A stretch of 64,000 bases of DNA from contig CP154956.1 of the NCBI GenBank assembly GCA_039621445.1, positions 68,620,349-68,684,348 of the forward strand. Reading direction: 5' to 3'. The DNA comes from Euglena gracilis. Lineage: Eukaryota; Euglenida; Euglenophyceae; Euglenales. A program made the position numbers and the translations under genes. Below, one piece after another: positions 33,501 to 40,000 of this stretch (the first letter of the stretch is position 1; each line of letters opens with the position of its first letter). Under the pieces are notes generated by a model. It worked only from the letters and a program-made list of their open reading frames with translations, ran no database searches and had not been told where the DNA came from.

Positions 33501-35084
33501 AAGTGTGTCGTCTTCCGTGACGGCTAACACTCTCTGTCGTATTGCTCAAAGGCAACCTCTGGCCGTTCCTTGTGTTGCAGAGTGCCCCCCTAGACCTACC
33601 TAGTCTAGTCTAGTAGAGGACCACCCGGCCTCTCAACCTCTCGCCGAATTTTCATGACAGCGAATTTTTGATTGCCACAGATGCCCTAATGGAAAACGTG
33701 TCATTGCCACAGATGCCGTAATGGAAAACGTGTCATTGCCACAAATGCCCTAATGGAAAATGTGTTCATGACCACTAATTTCAGGGCAGGCATTTGGTGG
33801 GATGAACACGTTTTTTAAATCTTTCACCGAGGGGAAAATATATTTCTGAAATTTCATGAAATATTTCAAGTGAAGGGGGTTGGTACGCCGTGGCGAGGGG
33901 GTCCGAATAGGGGGGGGGAGGGGGGGGAAATGGCGTGGCGAGGGGGTCGGCGACTAGGTGGGGGGAGGGGTGTACCATGTTTTTCCAACAAAATTTTCGT
34001 TCAAAAAAATCGCGAAAATCGCCGGTGGCGTGGCGAGGGGGTCCGGCTAGGGGGGGGGGAGGGGGGGAAATGGCGTGGCGAGGCCCTCGGAGAGGGGGGG
34101 GGAGGGGTGTACCAACCCCCCAGGGGGGGTCGACATGCCGTGGCGAGGGGTCCGGCTAGGGGGGGGGGGGGGGGGGGTTTTGGCGTGGCAAGGGGGTCCC
34201 GGATGGGGGGGGGAGGGGTGTGCGGGGGTTTGCCAAGAAAATTTTCTTTGGCGGGCTTGGCATGGCGTGGCGAGGGGGTCTGAAAAGGGGGGGGGTAAAA
34301 TGGCGTGGCGAGAGGGTCGGTGAGGGGGGGGGAAGGGTATGCCGACCCCCCTAGGTCCAAGGCTGCATGTGTTCGGTCTACGACCCATCAATAGTCTGAA
34401 AAATTACAGCCAACACGTGAAATCATGGTCACTGAGCCCAAAATAATGGAAAAGTATGGCACACACGGTGCCCTTCACTCGTTATAACACATAAATGCCC
34501 ACAATTTCTCCACAAAAAAGGGAATTGCCACACCAAGTGTTGCAAGTAGCATAAACATCCGAGCATACTCCCATAATTTCCCACCCTCATCTTGGAATTC
34601 GGTTTGTTCAATCTGAAGGAACACATTTTGAATAGAGGGGAAAAGTGGCAACACATACGTATTCTTGACGGCTCTGAGCAAGCCAATGGAACACTTTGAT
34701 GAATAAACAAAGAACAAAAAGTGCAAGGATGGTGGCGTTCATGTGCTCACGGAAGATTGTGAGTGCTAGGCAAGTAGTTGCAACATAATAGAAAGTTTGC
34801 TCGAATGCTTTCTGAGTGAAACAACAAATGAAAATCTGTTGGTTATTGCACAAAAATACCTCAACTTCCCGTGGTTTCAATTCACCAAGGAAGAACCATC
34901 GCAAAAATTGTCCAAACATGAAAAGCAACACAATTGCGGCATTGTACAAGGCAACACGGCCAACTTTTGAAGTTGTCAAACTGACCACTGTGGTGTAGAA
35001 CTGCTGATTGATGTACGCCTCCTTTCCGATGATGAGTGAGACGCCAATCAAACTTGCAAAGCAATAGAAATGAAACTTGAACAT
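8070..35084 (-). CDS. HRD1/synoviolin-type ER-membrane RING E3 ubiquitin ligase (whole gene span)
   Basis: HRD1 is the membrane E3 ligase of ER-associated degradation: it forms the retrotranslocation channel and ubiquitylates misfolded proteins on the cytosolic side. Ten exons with compatible splice phases total 1,702 nt (about 567 residues); with one unlocated exon the length would be close to the roughly 600 residues usual for HRD1. Order: start at MFKFHF, paired N-terminal membrane segments (exons 1-3), a further segment with the diagnostic YGIPIHLVRELF, the YPNATDEEIA linker, an RING-H2 finger (CIIC, CGHIFHKHC, CPYC) split across two exons, then a Gln/Pro/Ser/Ala-rich cytosolic tail ending PPPPEAEAEPQ. 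The YGIPIHLVREL and FIRYRK wording recalls plant forms. Introns are 46 and 48 nt at the 5' end and 0.34-16.1 kb elsewhere. No frameshift was seen in the located exons. Confidence 0.9.
8271..9601 (-). other. HRD1 last intron (1.33 kb)
   Basis: The intron holds blocks of C tracts carrying the short tags 'aaataaga' or 'aaataa' (8290-8530, 8745-8840), and G/C runs near 8990 and 9410-9440. No coding exon was recognised. Confidence 0.5.
9602..9711 (-). CDS. HRD1 tail exon (Gln/Pro-rich)
   Basis: 110 nt after 'tttcatttag', phase 1 in and phase 0 out at 'gtttga'. It encodes LLVSGPQQLQIPHLSQSIPY, then AGQSQ and LAEAE. Phases match both neighbours. Confidence 0.55.
9712..10740 (-). other. HRD1 intron (1.03 kb)
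   Basis: Largely single-copy in appearance, with few poly-G tracts and no repeat family found elsewhere in the window. Short imperfect repeats are visible, such as 'catgggaaag' near 10018-10041. No exon identified. Confidence 0.45.
10741..10840 (-). CDS. HRD1 tail exon (Pro/Gln-rich)
   Basis: 100 nt after 'ttggacgaag', phase 0 in and phase 1 out at 'gtgtga'. It encodes ASLPPSSTAAAVESPPP, then PLFAHQQQFRVQAGS. The acceptor is weaker than the others. The preceding intron is 340 nt. Confidence 0.55.
11181..11352 (-). CDS. HRD1 tail exon (Ser/Thr/Ala/Pro-rich)
   Basis: 172 nt after 'tcaaactcag', phase 2 in and phase 0 out at 'gtttat'. It encodes LHQVQPQAHIHGESSS followed by an Ala/Pro-rich stretch and ends TSGAFFQR. 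Low-complexity tails are usual in HRD1, so assignment rests on strand, open frame, splice sites and phase. Confidence 0.65.
11353..12621 (-). other. HRD1 intron (1.27 kb) with an inverted poly-G tag block
   Basis: G runs carrying 'tcttatttt' (11475-11575) face C runs carrying 'aaaataaga' (11917-11985), forming a loose inverted pair about 350 bp apart. Only AT-rich sequence follows to 12540. Confidence 0.5.
12622..12900 (-). CDS. HRD1 exon with the end of the RING finger and the Gln-rich tail
   Basis: 279 nt; phase 2 entry rebuilds the Trp of LKSW, followed by MERNNKCPYCNKQTLLD with the last two zinc ligands. Then come Pro/Ala-rich sequence, a Lys-rich segment (KKPAKSKGQASKKLK) and a Gln/Leu coiled-coil-like stretch ending QIYMDA. 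The donor at GCCTG before 'gtgtgt' is chosen because its phase 2 fits the next exon. If unspliced, the frame would instead stop at 12549. Confidence 0.88.
12901..14224 (-). other. HRD1 intron (1.32 kb)
   Basis: C-rich runs at 13256-13345 and otherwise unremarkable sequence. A stretch at 13990-14060 has alternating CA/TG words. No exon identified between the two RING halves. Confidence 0.45.
14225..14353 (-). CDS. HRD1 exon with the first half of the RING-H2 finger
   Basis: 129 nt after 'attcacag' and before 'gtgtgc', phase 2 at both ends. It encodes YPNATDEEIARDPQC and then CIIC, the KKLPCGHIFHKHC core and LKSW. The linker and ligand spacing are those of HRD1 rather than of generic RING-H2 ligases. 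Confidence 0.95.
15008..15540 (+). repeat. Dispersed repeat family A, copy 2 (most complete)
   Basis: It starts with 'gaacgggaaggcctggtggg' and a GTCGAC flanked by poly-C/poly-G, then 'ccaccacagcattttcacc', 'ggggattttggccagaaa', the 'ttttactgacatttt' and 'ttgcttcaaaaacctctc' segments, and ends near 'accccctgtatgggtccc'. A second GTCGAC hub follows at 15545-15590. Copies: 2117-2575 and 20712-21062. Confidence 0.75.
16777..17290. mobile_element. Truncated GGCGGCC-terminus element
   Basis: The left end CTTGGGCGGCCTAACTCACA and the following 'cttagctttgaaaatg' match the 5475 element. The interior has TTGCGCAAT/GCGCACTTGCGC words to about 17290. No right terminus was found. Confidence 0.6.
17365..17652 (-). 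CDS. Unrecognised open frame in an HRD1 intron
   Basis: A 95-codon frame on the minus strand, outside the obvious repeats, starting MEFRGGGAMTAKSR and including CSSCRLLDAGAQQ. No family or motif was recognised, and no splice logic ties it to HRD1. It could be a small nested gene, an alternative exon or chance. Confidence 0.18.
   Translation of the reverse strand: MEFRGGGAMTAKSRARKFFLEDSSRASPRNKNSMWLLYKNVALVDTNMSLLCSSCRLLDAGAQQTDSHAEVSAAEGGIVCEENDCFFKKNNQSLF
18187..18385 (-). CDS. HRD1 exon with the YGIPIHLVREL signature
   Basis: 199 nt between 'taaacag' and 'gtttgt', phase 1 in and phase 2 out. It encodes KYKFYLEIFSDLL, a membrane segment (LLYMAFFLIILWFYG), then the block IPIHLVRELFVTLRSFKK and FIRYRKLITCLDER leading to the RING linker. 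This is the most diagnostic HRD1 exon in the window. Confidence 0.93.
18920..19440. repeat. Telomere-like CCCTAA motifs with 'ccgaatag' C-tract blocks
   Basis: 'cattaaccctaacccccc' at 18922, several TAGGGTTG-type words at 19095-19150 and 'aaccctaacccctaacccta' at 19413-19432 are degenerate CCCTAA/TTAGGG. They are interleaved with C runs bearing 'gaatagaagc' or 'gaatagtgcc' and end against the inverse G run with 'cttctattcgg'. There are too few units for a real telomere tract. Confidence 0.6.
20091..21421. mobile_element. GGCGGCC-terminus element, 1,331 bp, with 5-bp target duplication
   Basis: The left end reads CTTAGGCGGCCGGATTCGCA and the right end, inverted, CTTAGGCGGCCGGATTTGCA. TTGAA flanks both ends (20086-20090, 21422-21426). 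Inside are GCGCAAATGCGCGCAC palindromes (20490-20620) and a repeat A copy (20712 to about 21062) that appears inserted. The stretch 20130-20460 recurs inverted at about 62.75-63.0 kb. No transposase was recognised. Confidence 0.85.
20712..21062 (+). repeat. Dispersed repeat family A, copy 3
   Basis: It begins 'gcagaacgggaaggcctggt' with the GTCGAC poly-C hub and runs to 'ttttactgacattttctctc'. It is the same order as 15008-15360, and is nested in the GGCGGCC element. Confidence 0.75.
21488..21524. repeat. (CA)n microsatellite
   Basis: Uninterrupted CA repeat of about 18 units just outside the 20091-21421 element. Confidence 0.9.
23318..23747 (+). CDS. Unrecognised coding-like stretch, nested in HRD1
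   Basis: Two overlapping open frames on the plus strand (135 and 101 codons) lie in a segment without window repeats. The first includes HRFNLSFDRLPEGLRQGL and STFVLPSMVVAIINN; the second includes WRKLFQTNYPENHLP. No motif is recognised. Either may be a degenerate exon; the double frame lowers confidence. Confidence 0.22.
24129..24363 (+). CDS. Candidate exon with HLNWH and CPRC motifs, nested in HRD1
   Basis: A frame with even codon usage on the plus strand encodes KRGIKLEDIAAVEDG, then SAHLNWHVDPAPEG and LMCPRCGVRDFHETDLE, ending at a possible 'gtagcc' donor. HLNWH plus a following CxxC loosely recalls zinc-binding regions of Pcf11-type proteins, but the match is too weak for a name. An in-frame TGA lies just upstream, so an acceptor within 24105-24135 would be needed. 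Confidence 0.3.
25570..26054. mobile_element. hAT-like MITE, 485 bp, with exact 8-bp target duplication
   Basis: The termini are CAGGGGTTTTCTTAA and its inverse, directly flanked by CTTGCGAG on both sides (25562-25569 and 26055-26062). Terminal CAGGG and 8-bp duplications are hAT hallmarks. The interior carries 'ggctgctggctgg' blocks at both ends and a central segment around 'gggctgggctgggtcgatga'. A relative lies at 54190-54530. Confidence 0.88.
27003..27330. repeat. Poly-C tract and 'cttctatttggaccc' tag repeats
   Basis: A C run of about 30 bases (27005-27038) is followed by G runs tagged 'gctcttctatttggaccctg' (27168), a shorter variant (27270) and 'gcttctattagggggg'. The same tag recurs at 31120-31140 and 53200-53222. 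Confidence 0.6.
28990..29210 (+). repeat. 'gttgagttcggg' repeat, copy 1
   Basis: The segment from 'gttgagttcgggtcccaacc' through 'gacctcgacaggagggtccc' to 'ggctagtccag' is repeated in the same order at 31977-32130. C-rich spacers dominate, and no coding is seen. Confidence 0.6.
29790..31110. repeat. Block of 'gtggccactttgag' poly-G repeats
   Basis: Units of 'gtggccactttgaggggg' or the inverse 'cccccaaagtggccac' occur near 29810, 29930-29985, 30475-30490, 30575-30655, 30965 and 31072-31095, with 'ttcggcgcctttggcaccaa' between some. Orientation alternates. No protein-coding potential. Confidence 0.6.
30761..30950. mobile_element. Short fold-back element with CGTGTTTGGGCC ends
   Basis: It starts 'gaaaccgtgtttgggccgat' and ends 'cttggcccaaacacagtatt'. 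An inner hairpin joins 'ttgggccgatcgagacttta' to 'cttcgcccaaacacggtttc', and a second GC-rich hairpin centres on 'accgcggcaccgaaggcgcc'. It shares termini and the 'ggttttagggggg' segment with the 829-bp element at 40052-40880. Confidence 0.65.
31977..32130 (+). repeat. 'gttgagttcggg' repeat, copy 2
   Basis: 'gttgagttcggacctcgaca' and 'gggtcccgcgggaccc', then 'ttgttagtccagccc'; parallel to 28990-29120 in order and orientation. Confidence 0.6.
32517..32599. repeat. Palindromic element adjoining a Crypton end, copy 1 (one arm)
   Basis: The left arm 'acaaattgtggctgag', then 'tttcagcctgaaaacgtgtt' and the GGGGGCCCCC centre. The right arm is lost, and the sequence passes directly into 'atttgtttaaaaacgtgttc' of the Crypton terminus. 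Confidence 0.7.
32597..33818 (+). mobile_element. PHD-Crypton, internally deleted copy
   Basis: The inverted ends are complete (TTTAAAAACGTGTTCAG at the left, its inverse at the right, followed by 'cccgccaaatgcctgccctg'). Subterminal direct repeats 'cacagatgccctaatgg' occur three to four times at each end. The gene is collapsed: the N-terminal recombinase part (from about 32870, with the start ATG replaced by GTG) is joined straight to the PHD finger, removing the catalytic domain. It lies in the HRD1 giant intron. Confidence 0.8.
32942..33520 (+). pseudogene. Fused Crypton N-terminus and PHD finger frame (192 codons)
   Basis: The open frame holds the Crypton block AVANCLEFAKQCQHRQA, DDFFVAWTGWELEPSLLFDE and SVSGNRPATSFHTYV, then after the deletion the linker RAVSRLPIKQEKCGFCG and the PHD finger to CKVCRLP and a TGA. 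The R-H-R-Y catalytic region is absent. The third zinc ligand Cys is Arg (VVRDACG, against VVCDACG elsewhere). A deletion product is likeliest; a translated PHD-only derivative is possible. Confidence 0.7.
33874..34121. mobile_element. Small TIR element B1, copy 1
   Basis: It starts GGGGGTTGGTACGCCGTGGC and ends with the inverse, GTGTACCAACCCCC. Four 'ggcgtggcgagggggtc' units lie inside. It is 248 bp. An inverted near-identical copy is at 38797-39043, showing transposition as a unit. Confidence 0.75.
34122..34353. mobile_element. Small TIR element B2, copy 1
   Basis: The ends are AGGGGGGGTCGACATGCC and the inverse, TATGCCGACCCCCCT. It shares 'gccaagaaaattttctttgg' and the 'ggcgtggcgaggggg' units with 35921-36117, and abuts element B1 directly. 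Confidence 0.7.
34479..34612 (-). CDS. HRD1 exon 3
   Basis: 134 nt after 'ccttcag', entering in phase 0 and leaving in phase 2 at 'gtgaag'. The junction creates QEYIEQT, matching the R-x-E-Y-I-E-x-T motif of HRD1. It encodes membrane segment 5 (MFMLLATLGVAIPFFV). The donor is inferred because the frame closes at a TGA immediately after it. The next exon (expected: phase 2 in, phase 1 out, about 35-40 residues, one membrane span) was not found. Confidence 0.85.
34659..34811 (-). CDS. HRD1 exon 2
   Basis: 51 codons, phase 0 at both ends, after 'ttcactcag' and before 'gtatgt'. It carries the conserved YYVATTCLALTIFRE and LCLFIKVFHWLAQSR blocks, membrane segments 3 and 4. The intron before it is only 48 nt. 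Confidence 0.9.
34860..35084 (-). CDS. HRD1 exon 1
   Basis: The ATG is at 35084-35082 and the exon ends GTTGAG before 'gtattt', 75 codons in phase 0. It encodes two membrane segments (around FYCFASLIGVSLII and LYNAAIVLLFMFGQF), the INQQFYTTVV loop that matches the HRD1 N-terminal signature, and FLGELKPREVE. The start is chosen because MFKF sits where other HRD1 proteins begin; the open frame continues upstream without conservation. Confidence 0.9.
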
Positions 35085-35389
35085 TCCTTTGAAGAGGGAA
35101 AGAGGAAGAGCAAATATAACCCCAAAAACATACTGAAAATGTGATGGTCGATGCAACAAAATTCCAAAATGCACCTGAATTTTTCTGGAAGGTGTTTGTT
35201 GGAAGTTGTTTGTTTGTTTGTTTGTTGTGTTTTTTTGCCGCCCTGGACCACACAAGACCTGAAAACAGGCAAAAAGGCTGAAAAAAATGAAAAATGAACA
35301 TATCCTTTTGGTGAGCCTTGCTTGCAGAAGTCCCCCCCCCATTGGACCCAAAATAGTGTCGAAAACCCCCTTTGGAGTCATTGGGGGTG

Positions 35390-36460
35390 GTGCGGGTCAC
35401 GGGGGGGTCACGGGGGGGGGTCACGGGGGAAGTATGCCACTTTGGAGGTAGTCGGGAGGCAACATCCATGATGTTGCATCCCATCACGAGAAGGGCAGAA
35501 CGCATTCTGAAATTGGTGACTTTCGAGTCCAAAAAAGTGGCCATTTTTGAACAAAAAAAATGCCTTTGGGCCTTGTTTTTTTTGAACCAAAAAAAACACG
35601 CTTTTTTAAAAATAAAAAAAACGTCATGGAGGGTTTGGGAGATAATGTTTGAACGCTTTTTTTTAACTCTGCAGCTTCGTAGTCCGGCTGGCTTTCACAT
35701 ATTCCATCAATTTGGTGTATGAAGGGTTTGGAAAAACTGAAAAAAAATGTCACTTTTTGATGACCAAAAAAATGATAGCTGACATAAGTCGTGGACCTCT
35801 TCCATTCCAAAATTTGGCCACAAGGATCTCTGTTTGATTTGGGAACCATGCAAGTTGCTTTTGACCCATCCTTCTTGAAGTGATCCCAAACCCAGGATGA
35901 CATATTCTGAAGAAAAAAAAAGGGGGTCGGCACGCCGTGGCGAGGGGTCCGGCTGGGGGGGGGGGTTGGCGTGGTGAGGGCGTCCCGGATGGGGGGGGAG
36001 GGGTGCGCGGGGGTTTGCCAAGAAAATTTTCTTTGGCGGGCCTGACATAGGGGGGTAAAATGGCGTGGCGAGGGGGTCGGTGGGGGGGGGGGTGGGGAGG
36101 GGTGTGCCGACCCCCCTGTGTTGGAGTGGGCAAGCGATTAACCAAAAATCAATTAATTGCGATTAATTGACCCCCCACAAAAGATCGATGTCACAAACAA
36201 TTAACCAAACTTCGATTAACCAAACAACCTTGCTTTTTTTTTTGGACCATGCCAAGGCAAATTTTCAATGCTTTCAACCAGAAAAATGATGAAAAGGGAC
36301 CAAAATTGTCACCTACATCAAAAAGCAGGTTGAAATGATGAATGAAAAGAAAGGCTGAAGTGATGAAGGTTGATGCATTGCATGAAAATCGAAGGCTCGA
36401 TTCTCGGGTCACGGGCAGGTCACGGGGGGGGGGGGTCACGGGGGGGGTCACGGGGGTGGC
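35390..36460. repeat. GTCACGGGGG-bounded element, copy 1
   Basis: G-rich GTCACGGGGG units at both ends in direct orientation, with 'gaagtatgccactttggagg' after the first block and 'ggctgaagtgatgaaggttg' before the last. The same outer order occurs at 41637-42995. Here the centre has been invaded by the B2 element. Confidence 0.65.
35921..36117. mobile_element. Small TIR element B2, copy 2
   Basis: 197 bp, ends AGGGGGTCGGCACGCC and GTGCCGACCCCCCT. It is related to 34122-34353. Confidence 0.75.
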
Positions 36461-36972
36461 ACCCCCATTTTTTGTACTTTCGGCCAGGATCCGGAAAAAA
36501 TCGATTTTGTTCGAAATTTGTTGTCAGAGATTGAGATTTTTACTTCATTTTCAGGTCAAAATCCGGGTCGTCGGCCCGAGATTGGGGGGGGGGGGGTATT
36601 AACTCAGTTGCCGAAGTCGGACCCCGAGGAGGAGGGCTTAACTGAAAGCCTGGGCTTAGATTTGCTGAGAAAAAAAAATCTTTCGGAGGGTGCGAGGGAG
36701 GTCTGGAGTTTTTAACTTTAAATATGTCCGAAGTTTTGAGGCATTGATGATGACATCCTCCTAGTCGTCGCTGGTCTTGGTCTGATGTTTGGAGATATCC
36801 CATGCTATGTTTGCCCCTTGGTTGGGAGCGGTTGGAACGTTCCGTTTGAAGTAGCGAGAAACCTCGCGAATAGTTTCTTGGTGAAACAGTTGCCCTCCTT
36901 AGATTAGGTAGGCATGACTTGGGGTATGTATTCCTCGAAAGAGGCATACACAAAATTGGCAATATATTCCAG

Positions 36973-37014
36973 GTAAGTACTTCATCGGTGGCCTGTCAAG
37001 GGACACGACGTCAG
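36973..37014 (+). CDS. RRM gene exon a (RRM1, RNP2)
   Basis: 42 nt between 'atattccag' and 'gtctgc', phase 1 at both ends, encoding KYFIGGLSRDTTS. The next exon supplies A-SLKAYFELFG. An upstream exon must exist. Confidence 0.8.
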
Positions 37015-40000
37015 GTCTGCTTCCTCTCAATCCTGGGCGTCTACATCTCCTTCTTCAGCATCTTTGAAAGCATATTTTGAACTTTTTGGAGAATTATCTG
37101 ATGCGGTGGTGATGACAAAGGACGGCCGAAGCAGGGGTTTCGGTTTTGTGACTTTTGCAAATCCAGCAGCTGTTCCGCCAAACTTTGTCACCTCAATGCA
37201 CGTCGTTGATGGGAAACAGGTGCAAGAAGTCTCCAAATTTGAAAAAAAACTTGCCAGCTTGTCTTCAGGTAGATGTGAAAAATGCAATTCCAGAAGAAGA
37301 ACTTCAGGCATCAACTGGAGTTAAAAAGTTGTTCATCGGAGGGCTGACAGCAACAACAACAAGAGGTTTAGCCCAGCCCTCATGGTTCCCGCTTCTTTTT
37401 CAACTTCTCAGAACATCTGGAGCAGCATTTTGGACAATTTGGTGTTCTCACTGACGCTGTTGTCATGGAAACAAACGGTCGGCCACGTGGCTTTGGCTTT
37501 CTCCAAGGTTGTACTTCTGCGAGAGAGAATGCAACACTTGCTTACTTGCCCAGACAGCAAGGCCGACCCCACCCTGGGCGAGGGCTGCTGACGGGCAAGG
37601 TGCCCAGGTCCGACCCCACTGGGTTGGGGGGGGGGGGGCAGGGCAGTAGGGGAATCAGCCAAACAGCCAGGTTGAGGGGGGTTCGACCACCCCCTCCCCC
37701 ACCACCTCTTCCCATATTTCCAGAAACACCAATTTTCGACCCCAAATTCGGTACCAGAAAAAATTGTTCAAAAAATCTGTGAAAATGCTGTGGTGGACCT
37801 AATTTTAAGCCACCTAATTTTAAGCCAGCCTGTAAAACAGGAGAAATGTGGTTTTTGTGGTGTTGCCATTCCCAAAAATCCAAATCGTGTGGAGCTGAGG
37901 AAAGTGGTGCGTGACGCCTGCGGTTTGGCATACCATTTTCATTGCCAAGGTTTGTGGCGGCCACCAAAGTATGGCTCTTTTTTGTGTAAAGTGTGTCGTC
38001 TTCCGTGACGGCTAACACTCCCTGTCGTATTGCTCAAAGGCAACCTCTGGCCGTTCCTTGTGTTGTAGAGTGCCCCCCTTGAGGACCACCCGGCCTCTCA
38101 ACCTCTCGCCGAATTTTCATGACAGCGAATTTTTGATTGCCACAGATGCCCTAATGGAAAACGTGTCATTGCCACAGATGCCGTAATGGAAAACGTGTCA
38201 TTGCCACAGATGCACTAATGGAAAATGTGTTCATGACCATGAATTTCAGGGCAGGCATTTGGCGGGCTGAACACACAGATGGCACAGCGACAGATGGCCA
38301 CAGTTATTTTCAGCGATTGTGTATTCCAAAATTTGACATCTTTATTTGTGAAATCCCACACCTCAGGTGCAATACAGCATATCAATCGAAATCTCTCCCC
38401 AAGACCTTTCACTTGGTACCCTCAGAACTCAGCCACACTGCATAGCGCCCTGAAAATCGCCAATCGCATGTTCCGACCCTTTTCGCAAATTCCAAAATCC
38501 ACTGTTCACTTACCATGTTGCCCCTTGATCGATAGCCCTTCTCAAGGGCTTTCAGCAGATGGCTTTAGATTTCAGCCGTGCTGCGTGGTGCTCTATTTCA
38601 GAAATTGGCCAAATTTGGCCAAATGGGAATTGTTCCACAAAATACCGCAATTTCTGGCCAAATACCCCCCCAAAAACTGCTCAGATATGATTGCCACATG
38701 TCTACAACCCCTTTTTTTTGGACACTTTTTGGCACTTTTTATTTTGGACAAAATTTCTGCGCCGAACCAACGTTCAGAACGCCGGTTCGGGCGTGAAGGG
38801 GGGTTGGTACACCCCTCCCCCCCCCTCTCCGAGGGCCTCGCCACGCCATTTACCCCCCCCCCCCAGCCGGACCCCCTCGCCACGCCACCGGCGATTTTCG
38901 GCGATTTTTTGAACAAAAATTTTGTTGGAAAAACCATGGTACACCCCTCCCCCCCCCCCTGGTCGCCGACCCCCTCGCCACGCCATTTACCCCCCCTCCC
39001 CCCCCCCTATTCGGACCCCCTCGCCACGGCGTACCAACCCCCCGAAGCCAGAGCCCCAATACACAGTTTCAAAAGGAATTCGGGCTGATTTGGTCAGTCA
39101 ATATCCATTCAGGTGCCCGTTACGGGCCCCAGACGGTAGACTATCGATCGACTACCCAGAACCCCCCCCCCAGTCTAATGTGTACATCAAAAAAAGGGGG
39201 AGGTTCTGTCCTGAACCCGGCGCCCCCGCGGGGACGCAAACCGGTGCCCCCCCCCCTGTTTAAAGCGGCGCTTTAGGGACGCCGGGTTCAGGACAGAACC
39301 GCCATCCCCAACCTTCGGTCATCTTAGGACCAATCTCCGACCACTGATCTGAAATGTCACGCTACTTTGCAATTCGCCAAATTCCGATGATGGCGAGCGC
39401 ATCTCTGGCTGTCAATTGTTCAAGTACAAACTCACCCCTTAATTGAAAGACGACTGACTGGTCATCACCACCAAATTTGGCCACGCCTAGGAAATCCTAA
39501 TTGCACAATTCTTGTTACCCCCCCCCTAATAAGTGCGCAGTGCCCTAATTGTGCGCAGTGCCCTGATAAGTGCGCACCCCCCAAGAGTCCGAAACTACCT
39601 CCCTAAAAAGTGCGCACCCCCCAAAGGAGAAATCACTGTCGCATCTCAGGTCGGAAAGCATCCTTCTCAGATCAAACATTCCTATCGTCCAAGCCCAAAT
39701 TTGACACATTTGAGACATAATCACTTGACTCATAGCTTAAAAACGTGTTCAGCCCGCCAAATGCCTGCCCTGAAATTCGTGGTCATGAACACGTTTTCAA
39801 TGAGGGCATTTGTGGCAATGACACGTTTTCCATTAAGGCATCTGTGTTCAGGCACGTTTTCCATTAGGGCATCTGTGGCAACCCCGAGCAAGAAGCAAAA
39901 ATCGCTGTCATGAAAAATCGGCGTGCGGTTGAGAGGCCCTCAACGGGTGAGGCGGGTCGGGGGCACTCTGCACGACAGAAGGCTAGGTTGCCTTGGAGCA

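Larger units (their letters stand above)
18386..34478 (-). other. HRD1 giant intron interval (16.1 kb) hiding one unlocated exon
   Basis: Contents in order: telomere-like and 'ccgaatag' tag blocks (18.92-19.44 kb), GGCGGCC element (20.09-21.42), two unassigned open stretches on the plus strand (23.32-23.75, 24.13-24.36), hAT-like MITE (25.57-26.05), poly-C rich stretches (26.8-27.3), duplicated 'gttgagttcgg' blocks (29.0, 32.0), 'gtggccactttgag' blocks (29.8-31.1), a fold-back element (30.76-30.95), a PHD-Crypton deletion copy (32.6-33.8) and small TIR elements (33.87-34.35). The missing exon must start in phase 2 and end in phase 1. Confidence 0.6.
35085..36972. promoter_or_regulatory. Divergent intergenic region between HRD1 and the RRM gene
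   Basis: HRD1 starts leftward at 35084 and the first recognised RRM exon runs rightward from 36973, so this region should hold both promoters and the undetected 5' exon(s) of the RRM gene. No TATA box stands out. It contains the GTCACGGGGG repeat pair (35393-35430, 36408-36455) and the B2 element (35921-36117). The sequence 36720-36960 is single-copy in appearance and is the best place to look for the RRM start codon. Confidence 0.4.
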
